NCBI RefSeq assembly: GCF_001625215.2
Contig: NC_030385.2
Coordinates: 7,991,135 to 8,055,134 of the forward strand
Source of the DNA: Daucus carota subsp. sativus
Taxonomy: Eukaryota; Streptophyta; Magnoliopsida; Apiales; Apiaceae
DNA: 64,000 bases
Direction: 5' to 3'
The notes under the pieces were generated by a model that searched no databases, had not been told where the DNA came from, and saw only the letters and a program-made list of their open reading frames with translations. Position 1 is the first letter of the stretch; each line of letters begins with the position of its first letter. Below are positions 32,068 through 42,383 of this stretch, piece by piece. Both the position numbers and the translations under genes were made by a program.

Positions 32068-32166
32068 GTACGTTTCGAATAATTGAATATCATATCCTAT
32101 TCTTTATTATCAAGTTGCAGATAATTTATACAGTAAATAGTTTCCACAAAGGCTTGCATATGAATT

Positions 32167-32350
32167 AGGCCTGGCAATTTGACACGTAACACGCTAACAC
32201 GAAACGAAACGACACGAAAAAAATGGATATGGGTTTTGATTTTCGATACACGAAACACGAAAGTACCCGAACAAAATTACACGATAGATTTCGTGTCGGA
32301 TATGGGTTTCGATCTTGTTGGCCCCTTTCTATGACTTTCGAGTTTCGTCC
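32167..32350 (+). mobile_element. Truncated hAT-like end
   Basis: TAGGCCTGGCAATTTGACAC is a typical hAT-like terminus of the same style as the other four here, followed by ACACGAAA-type subterminal words in both orientations. I found no right terminus or target duplication. Confidence 0.5.
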
Positions 32351-32374
32351 CAAGCAACGGTCATGTTGGATGTT

Positions 32375-32402
32375 GGGGGGGGGGGGGGGGGGGGGGGGGG
32401 GG
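32375..32402. repeat. Homopolymer of 28 G
   Basis: Uninterrupted G28 followed by GT-rich then CCCCC sequence. Plant nuclear DNA rarely keeps so long a G tract. It could be real, able to form quadruplexes, or a sequencing or assembly artefact. Confidence 0.8.
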
Positions 32403-33340
32403 TGGTAATCCCCCGCTCCCTTGCAGACTCAAAATTAGAGTCAAATTGTTTTGTACTTTGCTCCTCAACTTGATATTTCATGAAAACTTAAAGCAGCAGT
32501 TTAGCTGTTAAATCGGTTTTGGACAAATGTGGTTAAGTATATACTTTCCTTTTAGTTGAGGATTTATATAGGATGCTAATCCTGAGTAAAGTTATTCTGG
32601 TTCTTGACTTATTTTACTTTGGATAACTACCTTCATTGGCAATTGATTTCTTATAAAAGCCACTTTAGAGAATTTGATGGGCAAAGACATTACCTTCTTT
32701 TTTGTATGTTTCAAGATAATACAATGCTTCTTTAAAAGGAAAGCGTAGTTTCGAAGCCTGGTATGAGTAATTGAATATAGGTTCAGGTTAGAGAGCTTGT
32801 ATTGACATGTCAGTGGAAGGAGGAGAGTATTATTATGGAGGACTGTAAGTCTATTACATAAGGTCTTCATTCTAATCTAAACGAAAACTCTTACCCAAGG
32901 CCAAGGCCAACATTGTGTTTTTAAGTCATTTTGGTGCAAAGAATATACACCTCCATCCCCAGTCTGAAACTTCAAAGTGTTTGGTTGTGACCCTATTCAA
33001 AATTGAATGTTGTTTTGCATTGGGTTGTTTAACATTTGAAATTAACTGGAAGGCAATAGGAAGTAGGAACAATGACATTTTATCTAGAATCTAAGTAATT
33101 ATACAAAAACTCAACTAACATTTTATTTTATTAAGGTGTGTAGTTTTTTTTGAAAGGAGATGTAAAAATGGATGGAGAGAGTATTAAGCACTTCATCCAA
33201 AACCAACCTCCTTGAATCTACCAAAAAAATCTGCACTCTTCTGATAAAATTATAAAACAGAACACACCAGTGCCTAAGTCATGCTCCTGATTTCTGACAT
33301 TATACTGCTAAGACCATTCCTTCAAACATGTAACCTTCAC

Positions 33341-33350
33341 ATTATAAATT
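33341..33350 (+). promoter_or_regulatory. TATA-like box of P450 gene 7
   Basis: ATTATAAATT, 57-66 bp before the ATG, conserved at 39237-39246 before gene 8. Confidence 0.55.
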
Positions 33351-33406
33351 TTGATCTTGGCTAGCTTTAGGATCATAGCTTATTCTGTTTTCTTCAAGTA
33401 AAAGCT

Positions 33407-34939
33407 ATGAATACAGTCTTTTTAGCTGAGATATTGTCAGCAATTATTTTCTTTGCCTCACTGCTCTACAAAAGATGGATCTTGAGAGGTCCTAAAAGAA
33501 TTATTCCAGTTGATTGGCCAGTTGTTGGTATGTCAATATCGCTATTTCAAAATAGAAATCGCATCCACGAATATCTGACAGACATTTTAAGAAATACTGA
33601 TGGCACATTCCACATCAAAGGCCCTTGGTTTTCTAACATGGATCTTTTCACGACCTGCGATCTTACTAATACACACTACATGTTGAGCAAAAATTTCACC
33701 AATTACCCAAAGGGTCGTGATTACGCCAGAATCTTTGATGTTTTGGGTGAAGGTATTTTCAATGTCGATCACAAAGCATGGGAAGATCAGAGAAAGACTG
33801 TTCAATTTTTACTTGGTCATCGCAATTTTCATCCGTTTGTGCAGGATACTACCTGGAAAAAAGTGGCCAGTGGCCTACTTCCAGTTCTTGACAATGTCTT
33901 GGAGAAAAGAAATGAGGTGGATTTACAACAAGTTTTCCAGCGTTTCACGTTTGATGCAACCAGCATTCTTGTCTTGGGCCATGATCCTGCTACTCTTACA
34001 GTGGATTTTCCAGATGTTCCATATGAGAAGGCCTTTGGCGAAGCAGAACAAGCAGTGCTATATCGGCACATCCTGCCTGAATTCTTTTGGAAATTTCAGA
34101 AGTGGCTTCGAATAGGAAAAGAAAAGAAACTTGCTGATGCTGCTCTGGCCATTGACAATTTTATACTCCACTGTGTCACATTGAAGAATGAGGAACTGCA
34201 AAGAATGGAAAAAGGCGGTGAATGCCTGGATAATCACCATGACTTGTTGACAAGCTACATTATGGACCTGGATGAAAATGCAAGTGTGTTCGACAAGAGT
34301 TTGAGAGATAAGGTACTAAGTTTATTGTTTGCAGGTAGAGACACAGTGAGTGCTGCTCTTACTTGGCTCTTCTGGCTCATTGCAACCAACCCTTTCGAAG
34401 AATACAAAATCCACAGAGAAGTTTCAACACTTCTGAACAAGAAAGGAGAGGGAAACTGGAGAATTCTTGATAAGGAGGAGCTGAAGTCAATGGTTTATCT
34501 GCACGGAGCTATATGTGAGGCCTTACGCCTGTATCCTCCAGTTCCTCTCCAGCACAAAGGTCCAGTTCAATCCGATGTCCTCCCAAGTGGCCATCGCCTT
34601 AAGAAGCACACAAAATCAGTCCTTTCCTTCTACTCAATGGGGAGAATGGAGTCCATATGGGGAAAAGATTGCTTAGATTTCAAGCCCGAAAGATGGATTA
34701 CAGAAAAAGGAGGGATCAGACATGAGCCAGCTTATAAGTTCAGTGCCTTCAATGCAGGGCCTAGGTCATGCTTAGGCAAAGAAATGACATTCATGCAAAT
34801 GAAAATTGTGGCAGCCTCCATTATGTTTCATTACAAGATTCAGCTAGTAGAAGGCCAATCCATTTGTCCTAGTGATTCAGTCATACTTCACATGCTGAAT
34901 GGATTGAGAGTCAGAGTTACCAGACGATCTGCAACGTAA
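33407..34939 (+). CDS. CYP96A: Cytochrome P450 CYP96 family, gene 7 (third subgroup)
   Basis: Intronless 510-residue P450 of a third subgroup. N-terminal anchor AEILSAIIFFASLLY, basic stop-transfer KRWILRGPKR, hinge IIPVDWPVVGMSIS, C-helix WEDQR, I-helix AGRDTVS (309-315), EALR (371-374), PERW (427-430), FNAGPRSCLG (448-457), haem ligand Cys455. The I-helix has Val where genes 1-6 have the second Thr; the first Thr, which matters most for oxygen activation, is kept. Complete and probably active. Gene 8 is its duplicate with the same length. Confidence 0.93.
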   Translation: MNTVFLAEILSAIIFFASLLYKRWILRGPKRIIPVDWPVVGMSISLFQNRNRIHEYLTDILRNTDGTFHIKGPWFSNMDLFTTCDLTNTHYMLSKNFTNYPKGRDYARIFDVLGEGIFNVDHKAWEDQRKTVQFLLGHRNFHPFVQDTTWKKVASGLLPVLDNVLEKRNEVDLQQVFQRFTFDATSILVLGHDPATLTVDFPDVPYEKAFGEAEQAVLYRHILPEFFWKFQKWLRIGKEKKLADAALAIDNFILHCVTLKNEELQRMEKGGECLDNHHDLLTSYIMDLDENASVFDKSLRDKVLSLLFAGRDTVSAALTWLFWLIATNPFEEYKIHREVSTLLNKKGEGNWRILDKEELKSMVYLHGAICEALRLYPPVPLQHKGPVQSDVLPSGHRLKKHTKSVLSFYSMGRMESIWGKDCLDFKPERWITEKGGIRHEPAYKFSAFNAGPRSCLGKEMTFMQMKIVAASIMFHYKIQLVEGQSICPSDSVILHMLNGLRVRVTRRSAT

Positions 34940-36018
34940 TCTATACAATATGCATTAAGCATTAGATGTCCCATATCAAATAAAGAATAAACATTGTAGG
35001 GATCTTTAATATCCCACTCGAAACTAACTTGGACGCTCATTTTAAGCACAGAAGGAATCATAACAAGTAAACATCTCCAATGGCAATATCCCTTGAAGCC
35101 CTCAACTCATATTTACCGATGTTTTTTGTAGCTACTTTCTGCTCTCTTGTTGTTATCTATCTTCACTTGAAAAACACTAAGAAGCACCCTAGTTATCCCA
35201 CAAACTGGCCTTTTCTTGGTATGATGCCTGGCCTTATATCCAATGCTCATCGCATGCATGAGTATGTAACCGAGGTTCTTCGTGAATCAGGAGGCACTTT
35301 TGTTCTGAAAAAGCATTCCTTTTCTGGTTCAGATGACATACTAACTTGTGATCCTGATAATATCCAACAGACCAACACATTCTGAGCAGGAACTTCCAAA
35401 ACTACCTGAAAGGTCCCAAGTTCAATCAGATATTTGAGCTCCTCGGAGAGGGGATATTCAATTCTGATGCAGATTTCTGGGAACTACAGAGAAAAACCAC
35501 ATTGTTCCTGATGAATCATTCAAGGTTCCGCGCATTCTTGGAAAGAATTAGTTGGGGGAGGTGGAAGAGCGACTAATCCCAATCTTGGAACGTGTAGCGG
35601 ATGAGAGTAAGGAAATTGATCTGGCTGATTTACTTCAAAAGTTTACGTATGATACTAGCTGCAAATTGATCTTAGGCTATGATCCACATTGCCTTTCTAT
35701 CGACTCAATGTGTCCTAAAGCTGGAGAAGCATTTGATGTTAAGGCTGAAAGAGCATTTGATATTACTGAAACAGGGGCCTTTTATAGACATATTCTGCCC
35801 ATAAGCTATTGGAAGTTAAGTAGATGGTTGCACATAGGCTTAGAGAAGAAGATGAAGATAGCTTCAGACGAACTCAACAGTCTCGTGGCACACTGCATTG
35901 CATTGAAACGCGAGGAACTGAGCAAGAGCTCAGCAAGTGATGATCTTGTCTCAGAGACACAGAGGATGATTTTGACTTGTTAACAAATTTCATGCATCTG
36001 TACAAAGGAGTTAGTACA

Positions 36019-36026
36019 CCTTCAGG
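36019..36026. repeat. Target duplication CCTTCAGG, left copy
   Basis: 8-bp direct repeat with 36959-36966; gene 6 has a single CCTTCAGG at the same place. Confidence 0.9.
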
Positions 36027-36958
36027 TAGAGGTGGCCAATCGAGCGGTTTTGAACCGATCGTTCGGAACCGACCCGGCAAAAAATTCGTCAAAATTCGAT
36101 TCGGGACGGGCTTGATTCGGCCCGGACCGACTCGTTATATTTCACGAAGCGAATACGAATCCTAATATCAGAAACCGGAACCGGCCCGGAACCGGCCCGC
36201 GAATTAACGAGTTGGTGACAATGCGAACGACCCGCGGTTCGAACGAACGAATCGAACGAATGAACCGCGAGTCAACGAGCTGTTCAACGGCTCAACGAGC
36301 CGAACGAACGGTTCATAAATGAATTAGATTAATTTAGTTTTGTAATTTTAAAATTTGTCTAGTGTAGTTTTTTTTTTATGTATCGATGTAGTTTGTTCCG
36401 TTTTTTTAGAGAGGAGTCCTCTCAAATTAATTGTAAAATATATTTTAATTAATAAAATTTATACGAGGTACCATCCTCTTTTATTTTATTTTATTTTATT
36501 TTAATTAAAAAATATGGTAATATAAGATAACTGAACACAAACTAATCCGAGAAAAGACGCGAATCATTCGCGATTCGCGAATCGATTCGTGATTCGCGAA
36601 TCACGAATCGATTCGCGAATGATTCGCAGTTTAAGGCGAGTTTAAGGCTGACGCTGAATGTTTGTCCTGTCTCGATTTTTTTTTTGACTTCTTTTATTTA
36701 CAGAATAATGAATTTATTTTTAAAAAATAATTGATTAAATGAACTTAAATATAAAACAAAAAATTTAAAAAAAATTAAAAATGAACCGTTTCAACTCGTG
36801 AACCCGCGAATCGGTTCACGAGCTGATTCGGACGAATTCGGCCCGGAACCGGACCGGCCCGCCTAATCAAACAGGCCGGTTTCGAATCATGTTTCTATAA
36901 CCCGGCCCGATAAAAATTCGGCCCGGCCCGGCCCGGACCGCCCGTTTGGCCACCACTA
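36027..36958. mobile_element. Non-autonomous hAT element, 932 bp, in the pseudogene
   Basis: Ends TAGAGGTGGCCAA and TTGGCCACCACTA, inverted with one mismatch, flanked by the 8-bp target duplication. Both ends are dense in CCGG and CGAA words; the core is AT-rich and has no reading frame. It contains a 48-bp perfect palindrome at 36573-36620. The clean paralogous site in gene 6 proves the insertion. Confidence 0.93.
36573..36620. repeat. 48-bp perfect palindrome
   Basis: The left half (24 nt, beginning ATTCGCGAATCGATTCG) is the exact reverse complement of the right half, with no spacer. Lower-quality complementarity extends further: GCGAATCATTCGCG at 36559 is mirrored near 36627. Confidence 0.95.
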
Positions 36959-37035
36959 CCTTCAGGTAACTTTGACAAATTGCTGAAAGACACCGTAGTG
37001 TCATTTGTGCAAGCAAAAATAATTGCAGCCTCCAT

Positions 37036-37796
37036 CAGGGGTGAGCAAAAAACCGATCTGAAACCGAACCGAAACCGAGAAGAACCGGTTAAAACTGAAC
37101 CGAAACCGAAACCGAAAAAAATTAAACCGAACTGTTTTAATTGGTTCGGTTCCGGTTATATTGCAAAACCGAACCGAACGGATTATTAAAATGAATAATT
37201 AAATATAATATTTTATAATCTATATAATAAATATTTGTAAATTTTTAAAAAATATATATATGCACATCAATCAGCTGCATCAAGCTTCCTAGTTATAATA
37301 CTGGCTGACAATAGTTGGGCTTGTATTTGTAAATTCCTTTCCTATCTGGATTCTGGACAAGGCATATCTGCATCCAGTAGCAATATAGTTTAGAAACAAT
37401 TAAGGTTTGGAATGATCTGGTGCCTATCTTCACGTTCTTTAGAAAAAATAATGACAATTTTTTCTTCCTCTGAATGCTTATATTGCAGAGACTTCGAGAC
37501 AAACGGAGTTGAGTACTAGTAATCACTAATAGAGTATAATTTTAGTTGCAAATTACTCCATCAGTTATTTTTTTTCTTTAGTAGTTGTATTTAGATTTTG
37601 TGTAATATATAATTTAATATTTTTATTTGTAGTTGTCGGTTTTGTAACCTAAACTGAACCGATTATAACCGAACCGAGTTTTTTAAACCGAATCCAAACC
37701 GGCGGTTGCGGTTTCTGATTCTAAAAACCGAGGATATATGGTTGCGGTTCCGATTTTGCCCAGAAACCGAGCCGAACCGGCTCATGCTCTTCCCCG
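37036..37796. mobile_element. Non-autonomous hAT element, 761 bp, in the pseudogene
   Basis: Ends CAGGGGTGAGCA and TGCTCTTCCCCG (imperfect inverted ends), flanked by the 8-bp target duplication GCCTCCAT at 37028-37035 and 37797-37804; gene 6 has a single GCCTCCAT there. Subterminal AACCGA/TCGGTT arrays on both sides. The middle (about 37260-37530) is unrelated, moderately complex sequence that might be a captured fragment; I do not recognise it. Confidence 0.92.
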
Positions 37797-37921
37797 GCCT
37801 CCATCATATATCGGTATGAAATCAATATGGCAGAACGTCATCCACCAGTTTATCCTAAGAAGTCAGTGGTGCTGCAGATGAAACATGGTTTGAAGGTGAA
37901 GGTTAAAAAATCACCTGCTTG

Positions 37922-38776
37922 ATTAATAATGTCCTGCATTTGATTGAATTGTCATCGTTGGTTCATTTTTACACTTTAAACAAGTATCGGTTGTCTAATA
38001 AAATTAAAGTGCAGGGTTTTCACCATTATTTATCACAGTACAACGAAACTTAAGATTTGAAATTTTAGTATGATGTGTTTTCTTTCATTGTCATCTCTAT
38101 GCTGATCCATATCATACATAAGCTATCTCTATGTTGATCCATATCATACATTATGTAAATACTTTAGGTAATTAGAAACGGTGGAGAATCAGCTAATCAT
38201 TCTTTCTGTTCCCGACTTCAATAAACTCAGCGTCATCCCCTTCTCGCTGAACTATTATTTTCAGAGTTTTTTTTCAATATATGTTTCAGATTGTGCAGGG
38301 AATATGCTACAGGTACAGTTCTTAATAGTAATTTTAAAAATATTATAGAGATAACATTTTCGCAATAAAATCTTATCTGTATTATACTCACTACAAGGGG
38401 AAGGGATGAGGCTGAGTTCATTGCAATGGCAATGAAAGCTTGTTATCTAATTATAACCCCTCATTCTATCAGTAATAACAGCTGCTAATCCAGATAAGCA
38501 GGCTGTTCTGAACTTGTTAATCAACATACAAAACATAGTAACCTCACCCTTAATAACAATTAAATATTATTATGCTCGGCCCGTACCTTTTACATGTCTT
38601 AAAAAAAAGTCTCAAAAGTACTTTGTTTCTCCATGTATCTAAAGTAACTTTTTGAATATTTTTACAAAGAATACCCTTCAAATATTTCTAATGTTTGAGT
38701 AGTACGCATATATACATAAACTCAATTTAGTTCACTCTAATTATTAGGGATAGAAAAAGAACCAAAAACTCAACTA
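37922..38776. other. 3' flank of the pseudogene (block B)
   Basis: Paralogous to 30100-31600 of block A without the LINE-like insertion (empty site at about 38608-38624) and without the pectate lyase stretch. No gene. Confidence 0.65.
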
Positions 38777-39016
38777 CTCCCTCATCCCTCTCATTTTCTT
38801 ACAGTTTTTTCTCACTGCTCGGCAAGCATTTAAGACTCTTATAAAAACATAGTCCCGTAACTTATTTTTGTGATTTTCGTATAAAAATTCAAACATCAAA
38901 TTTTTATTCAAAAGAAAGAAAATTAAAAAGAATTATGAAACTATATTTTCTAGGAGCATTAGAATGCATGCTAAACTCTTGTCCCCCAAGGTAAACTGCC
39001 CTGGGAACAGAGGGAG
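38777..39016. mobile_element. Stowaway-type MITE, 240 bp
   Basis: Ends CTCCCTCATCCC and GGGAACAGAGGGAG form the typical Stowaway terminus, with TA target duplication at 38775-38776 and 39017-39018. Block A has the empty site with a single TA (CAACTAACATTTT near 33113), confirming the insertion after block duplication. Confidence 0.88.
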
Positions 39017-39236
39017 TAACATTTTATTAAGGTGTGTAATTTTTTCAAAAGGAGATGTAAAAATAGGTGGAGAGAGTATTAAGCACTTCATCCAAAACCA
39101 ACCTCCTTGAATCTACCAAAAAATTCTGCACTCTTCTGATAAAATTATGAAACAGAACACACCAGTGCCTAAGTCATGCTCCTGATTTCTGACATTATAG
39201 TGCTAAGATCATTCCTTTCAAACATGTAACCTTCAC

Positions 39237-39246
39237 ATTATAAATT
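39237..39246 (+). promoter_or_regulatory. TATA-like box of P450 gene 8
   Basis: ATTATAAATT, 57-66 bp before the ATG, in a region almost identical to the gene 7 promoter. Confidence 0.55.
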
Positions 39247-39302
39247 TTAATCTTGGCTAGCTTTAGGATCATAGCTTATTCTGTTTTCTTCAAGTAAAAG
39301 CT

Positions 39303-40835
39303 ATGAATACAGTCTTTTTAGCTGAGATATTGTCAGCATTTATTTTCTTTGCCTTACTGCTCTACAAAAGATGGATCTTGAGAGGTCCTAAAAGAATTAT
39401 TCCAGTTGATTGGCCAGTTGTTGGTATGTCAATATCGCTATTTCAAAATAGAAATCGCATCCAGGAATATGTGACAGACATTTTAAGAAATACTGATGGC
39501 ACGTTCCATCTCAAAGGCCCTTGGTTTTCTAACATGGATCTTTTCGCGACCTGCGATCTTACTAATACACACTACATGTTGAGCAAAAATTTCACCAATT
39601 ACCCAAAGGGTCATGATTTTGCCAGAATCTTTGAAATTTTGGGTGAAGGTATTTTCAATGTCGATCACAAAGCATGGGAAGATCAGAGAAAGACCATTCA
39701 ATTTTTACTTGGTCATCGCAATTTTCATACGTTTGTGAAGGATACTACCTGGAAAAAAGTGGCCAGTGGCCTAATTCCAGTTCTTGACAATGTCTTGGAG
39801 AAAAGAAATGAGGTGGATTTACAACATGTTTTCCAGCGTTTCTCATTTGATGCAACATGCATTTTGGTCTTGGGCCATGATCCTGCTACTCTTACGGTGG
39901 AGTTTCCAGAGGTTCCATACGAGAAGGCATTTGGCGAAGCAGAACAAGCACTGGCATATCGGCACATCGTTCCTGAATTCATTTGGAAATTTCAAAAGTG
40001 GCTTCGAATAGGAATGGAAAAGAAACTTGCTGATGCTGGTCTGGCCATTGACAATTTTATACTCCACTGTGTCAAATTGAAGAATGAGGAACTGCAAAGA
40101 ATGCCAAAAGGCGGTGAACGCCTTGATGATCACCATGACTTGTTGACAAGCTACATTATGGACCTGGATGAAAATGCAAGTGTGTTCGACAAGAGTTTGA
40201 GAGATAAAGTACTAAGTTTATTGTTTGCAGGTAGAGACACAGTAAGTGCTGCTCTTACTTGGCTCTTCTGGCTCATTGCAACCAACCCTTTCGAAGAATA
40301 CAAGATCCACAGAGAAGTTTCAACACTTCTGAAAGAGAAAGGAGATGGAAACTGGAGAGTTCTTGACAAGGAGGAGCTGAAGTCAATGGTTTATCTGCAC
40401 GGAGCTATATGTGAGGCCTTACGCCTGTATCCTCCAGTTCCTCTGCAGCAGAAAACTCCAGCTGAATCCGATGTCCTCCCAAGTGGTCATCGCCTCAAAA
40501 AGCACACAAAATCATTCCTTTCCTTCTACTCAATGGGGAGAATGGAGTCGATATGGGGAAAAGATTGCTTAGATTTCAAGCCCGAAAGATGGATCACAGA
40601 AAAAGGAGGGATCAGACATGAGCCAGCTTATAAGTTCAGTGCCTTCAATGCAGGCCCTAGGTCATGCTTAGGCAAAGAAATGACATTCATGCAAATGAAA
40701 ATTGTGGCAGCCTCCATTATATTTCATTACAAGATTCAGCTAGTAGAAGGCCAATCCATTTGTCCTAGTCATTCAGTCATTCTTCACATGATGCATGGTT
40801 TGAGAGTCAGAGTTACCAGAAGATCTGCGACGTAA
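39303..40835 (+). CDS. CYP96A: Cytochrome P450 CYP96 family, gene 8 (duplicate of gene 7)
   Basis: Intronless 510-residue P450 with no length change against gene 7. C-helix WEDQR, I-helix AGRDTVS (309-315), EALR (371-374), PERW (427-430), FNAGPRSCLG (448-457), Cys455. Differences from gene 7 are scattered conservative changes, for example IHEYLTD to IQEYVTD, DYARIFDV to DFARIFEI, LQHKGPVQ to LQQKTPAE and MLNG to MMHG. Several fall in regions that usually line the substrate pocket, so it may have diverged in specificity. It is the last P450 of the cluster; similarity with the gene 7 3' flank ends at about 40936. Confidence 0.93.
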   Translation: MNTVFLAEILSAFIFFALLLYKRWILRGPKRIIPVDWPVVGMSISLFQNRNRIQEYVTDILRNTDGTFHLKGPWFSNMDLFATCDLTNTHYMLSKNFTNYPKGHDFARIFEILGEGIFNVDHKAWEDQRKTIQFLLGHRNFHTFVKDTTWKKVASGLIPVLDNVLEKRNEVDLQHVFQRFSFDATCILVLGHDPATLTVEFPEVPYEKAFGEAEQALAYRHIVPEFIWKFQKWLRIGMEKKLADAGLAIDNFILHCVKLKNEELQRMPKGGERLDDHHDLLTSYIMDLDENASVFDKSLRDKVLSLLFAGRDTVSAALTWLFWLIATNPFEEYKIHREVSTLLKEKGDGNWRVLDKEELKSMVYLHGAICEALRLYPPVPLQQKTPAESDVLPSGHRLKKHTKSFLSFYSMGRMESIWGKDCLDFKPERWITEKGGIRHEPAYKFSAFNAGPRSCLGKEMTFMQMKIVAASIIFHYKIQLVEGQSICPSHSVILHMMHGLRVRVTRRSAT

Positions 40836-41460
40836 TCTATACAATATGTATTCTTTGATCCATATGAAATAAAGAATAACCATTGTAGGGATTTATAAAT
40901 CCCACTCGAAAGTAACTTGGACGCTCATTTCAAGCAGACCTGGTCATTTTGTAGTAAGAATGACTCAATAAATTGTGTTTGGTTATCTGAATTTCTTTAG
41001 AACTTGGTAAAAACAGATAAAAACTTGTTGCTTAGTTCCAAACATTCATAGAAGTGTGTACGTAGCTAGCATAATCTTACAAGTACAGGGTTGCTCTTTG
41101 CAAATAAATTCCATAAACGTACTCGACAGAAAAGAGAGAGGAGGCATAATTTTTGCAAGATTGTGGTGGAAGAAGAGAGGAATATGGATACTTGTCAACC
41201 TACGTAATATTAATGAATGTTTTGCAGATTTTGCTTTCTATGCAGAATGCTTCTTTTCTTCGCTGTTGCTAAATTAACACCAGAAGTATTTTTAAGCCTG
41301 CAGAACTCAACATACTTCTAACATGTAAAAGTTTGGCGTGTGGTCCTCGTTATCACAATATCAATCATTAATGTCCGAAATACCAAGATCCGAAAAGATG
41401 ACGATCTGGAAAACCAATTATTAAAGCCGGAACGCGTAGCATTTTGGATATCGGTAAATA
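40836..41460. other. Spacer behind gene 8
   Basis: Duplicate 3' flank of gene 7 to about 40936, then unique sequence. An open frame at 41056-41277 has no recognisable similarity. No gene supported. Confidence 0.5.
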
Positions 41461-41660
41461 ACGATACATCGTCTAGCGTTTGCGCCTAGGGCTAAAATAA
41501 CATAACGCTACTTCGTGTAGTGTTTTTATTGGGATTAAAAGAACAAAATACTACGCGATATAGCGTTTTCATGAGGTTAAAGAAGAACGATGCTTCATGT
41601 AATGTTTTGCTGGGGTAAAAAAAAAAACCCTACTCAATCTAATATTTTATTCTAAAACAA
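41461..41660. repeat. Degenerate tandem repeat, about 42-bp unit, five units
   Basis: Units start near 41461, 41504, 41548, 41590 and 41631. Each has a (C/T)GCTAC-like word, a GTAG(C/T)GTTTT-like word and then GGGGTTAAAA-like sequence. The first two words can pair weakly with one another, giving a small stem-loop per unit. Confidence 0.65.
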
Positions 41661-41987
41661 AAAATACTAGACTATTCCGCGTGAATATAAATGATAATTG
41701 AGGTAATTTTTTCTAATTATTTTATTTTGGGTATTACGTGGCAAAATGTGTGACCTTAGTTCTGGTTTGGTTTTTTGAAGTCGAATGAAAACCATTTTAA
41801 ATTATGTCTTATTTATTGAATACGATTTTCACTTTGTTTCGTTTTCCATGATTTCTACTGTTGTGGTTCGAAAAATATGGGTCAATCATATTCTTGATAG
41901 AATTAATAATTTCATATTATTCTCGAAATATAAGCCCCATATTTCACGATATGTAATTAATATAAACTCATGAATTTAGTGTTCAAT

Positions 41988-42183
41988 GAGACCGTTTGGC
42001 CAAACTTAAAAAAAGTGATTTTTTGCTTAAAATAAAGAAGTGGAGTAGAAGTGAGAAGAAAGAAGCAGAAGCGGTGAGAGAGAAGTTATCATTCTCAGTT
42101 TCTTAAAAGTGCTTCTGCTTCTTTACACAAACGGGTCAAGAAAAGCAGAAGCCAGAAGCAGATTCCGTTTCCCAAACAGGCCC
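41988..42183. mobile_element. Small MITE, 196 bp
   Basis: Left end GAGACCGTTTGGCCAAAC; the right end on the opposite strand reads GGGCCTGTTTGGGAAAC. Flanked by AAT at 41985-41987 and 42184-42186, a 3-bp duplication. Inside are AGAAGCAGAAGC words. A more degenerate relative seems to be at about 62500-62710. Confidence 0.6.
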
Positions 42184-42383
42184 AATATTTGTGAGAGGAA
42201 TTTCTCACCCCTTTCATTCCGGAGAAAACTGAAATCAAATGGATTTCCCTAATCCTCCTTTATCAAAAGAAAAAACGGTGAAATTTTTTTCCTTTTATAA
42301 GAACCAGAAAATTGGATCTAATCGTAAGAAAAATGCTTTGTATGAAATATGAATAACTCACTTCTTGAAATTCGATCCCTTTA

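Larger units (their letters stand above)
32068..33340. other. Block A-specific spacer with hAT fragment and poly-G tract
   Basis: Starts with the presumed next intron of the pectate lyase fragment. At 32167-32350 is a truncated hAT-like end (TAGGCCTGGCAATTTGACAC followed by ACACGAAA words). A run of 28 G lies at 32375-32402. From about 33075 the sequence again matches block B (39.0 kb onward), and CAAAAACTCAACTAACATTTT near 33105 is the empty site of the Stowaway element at 38777. No gene. Confidence 0.5.
35080..37921 (+). pseudogene. CYP96 pseudogene (duplicate of gene 6) with two hAT insertions
   Basis: Copy of gene 6 starting at the equivalent ATG. Damage, compared with gene 6: an 8-bp net insertion near 35370 that brings a TGA at 35383; loss of one G at about 35556; a 4-bp loss near 35963; insertion of a 932-bp hAT at 36027; an in-frame 474-bp deletion at 37000/37001 that removes the I-helix, ExxR, PERW and the haem cysteine; and a 761-bp hAT at 37036. 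The remaining C-terminus runs from 37797 to the stop at 37919-37921. The duplication junction (about 35046) lies downstream of gene 6's TATA box, so this copy had no promoter of its own from the start. Confidence 0.95.
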
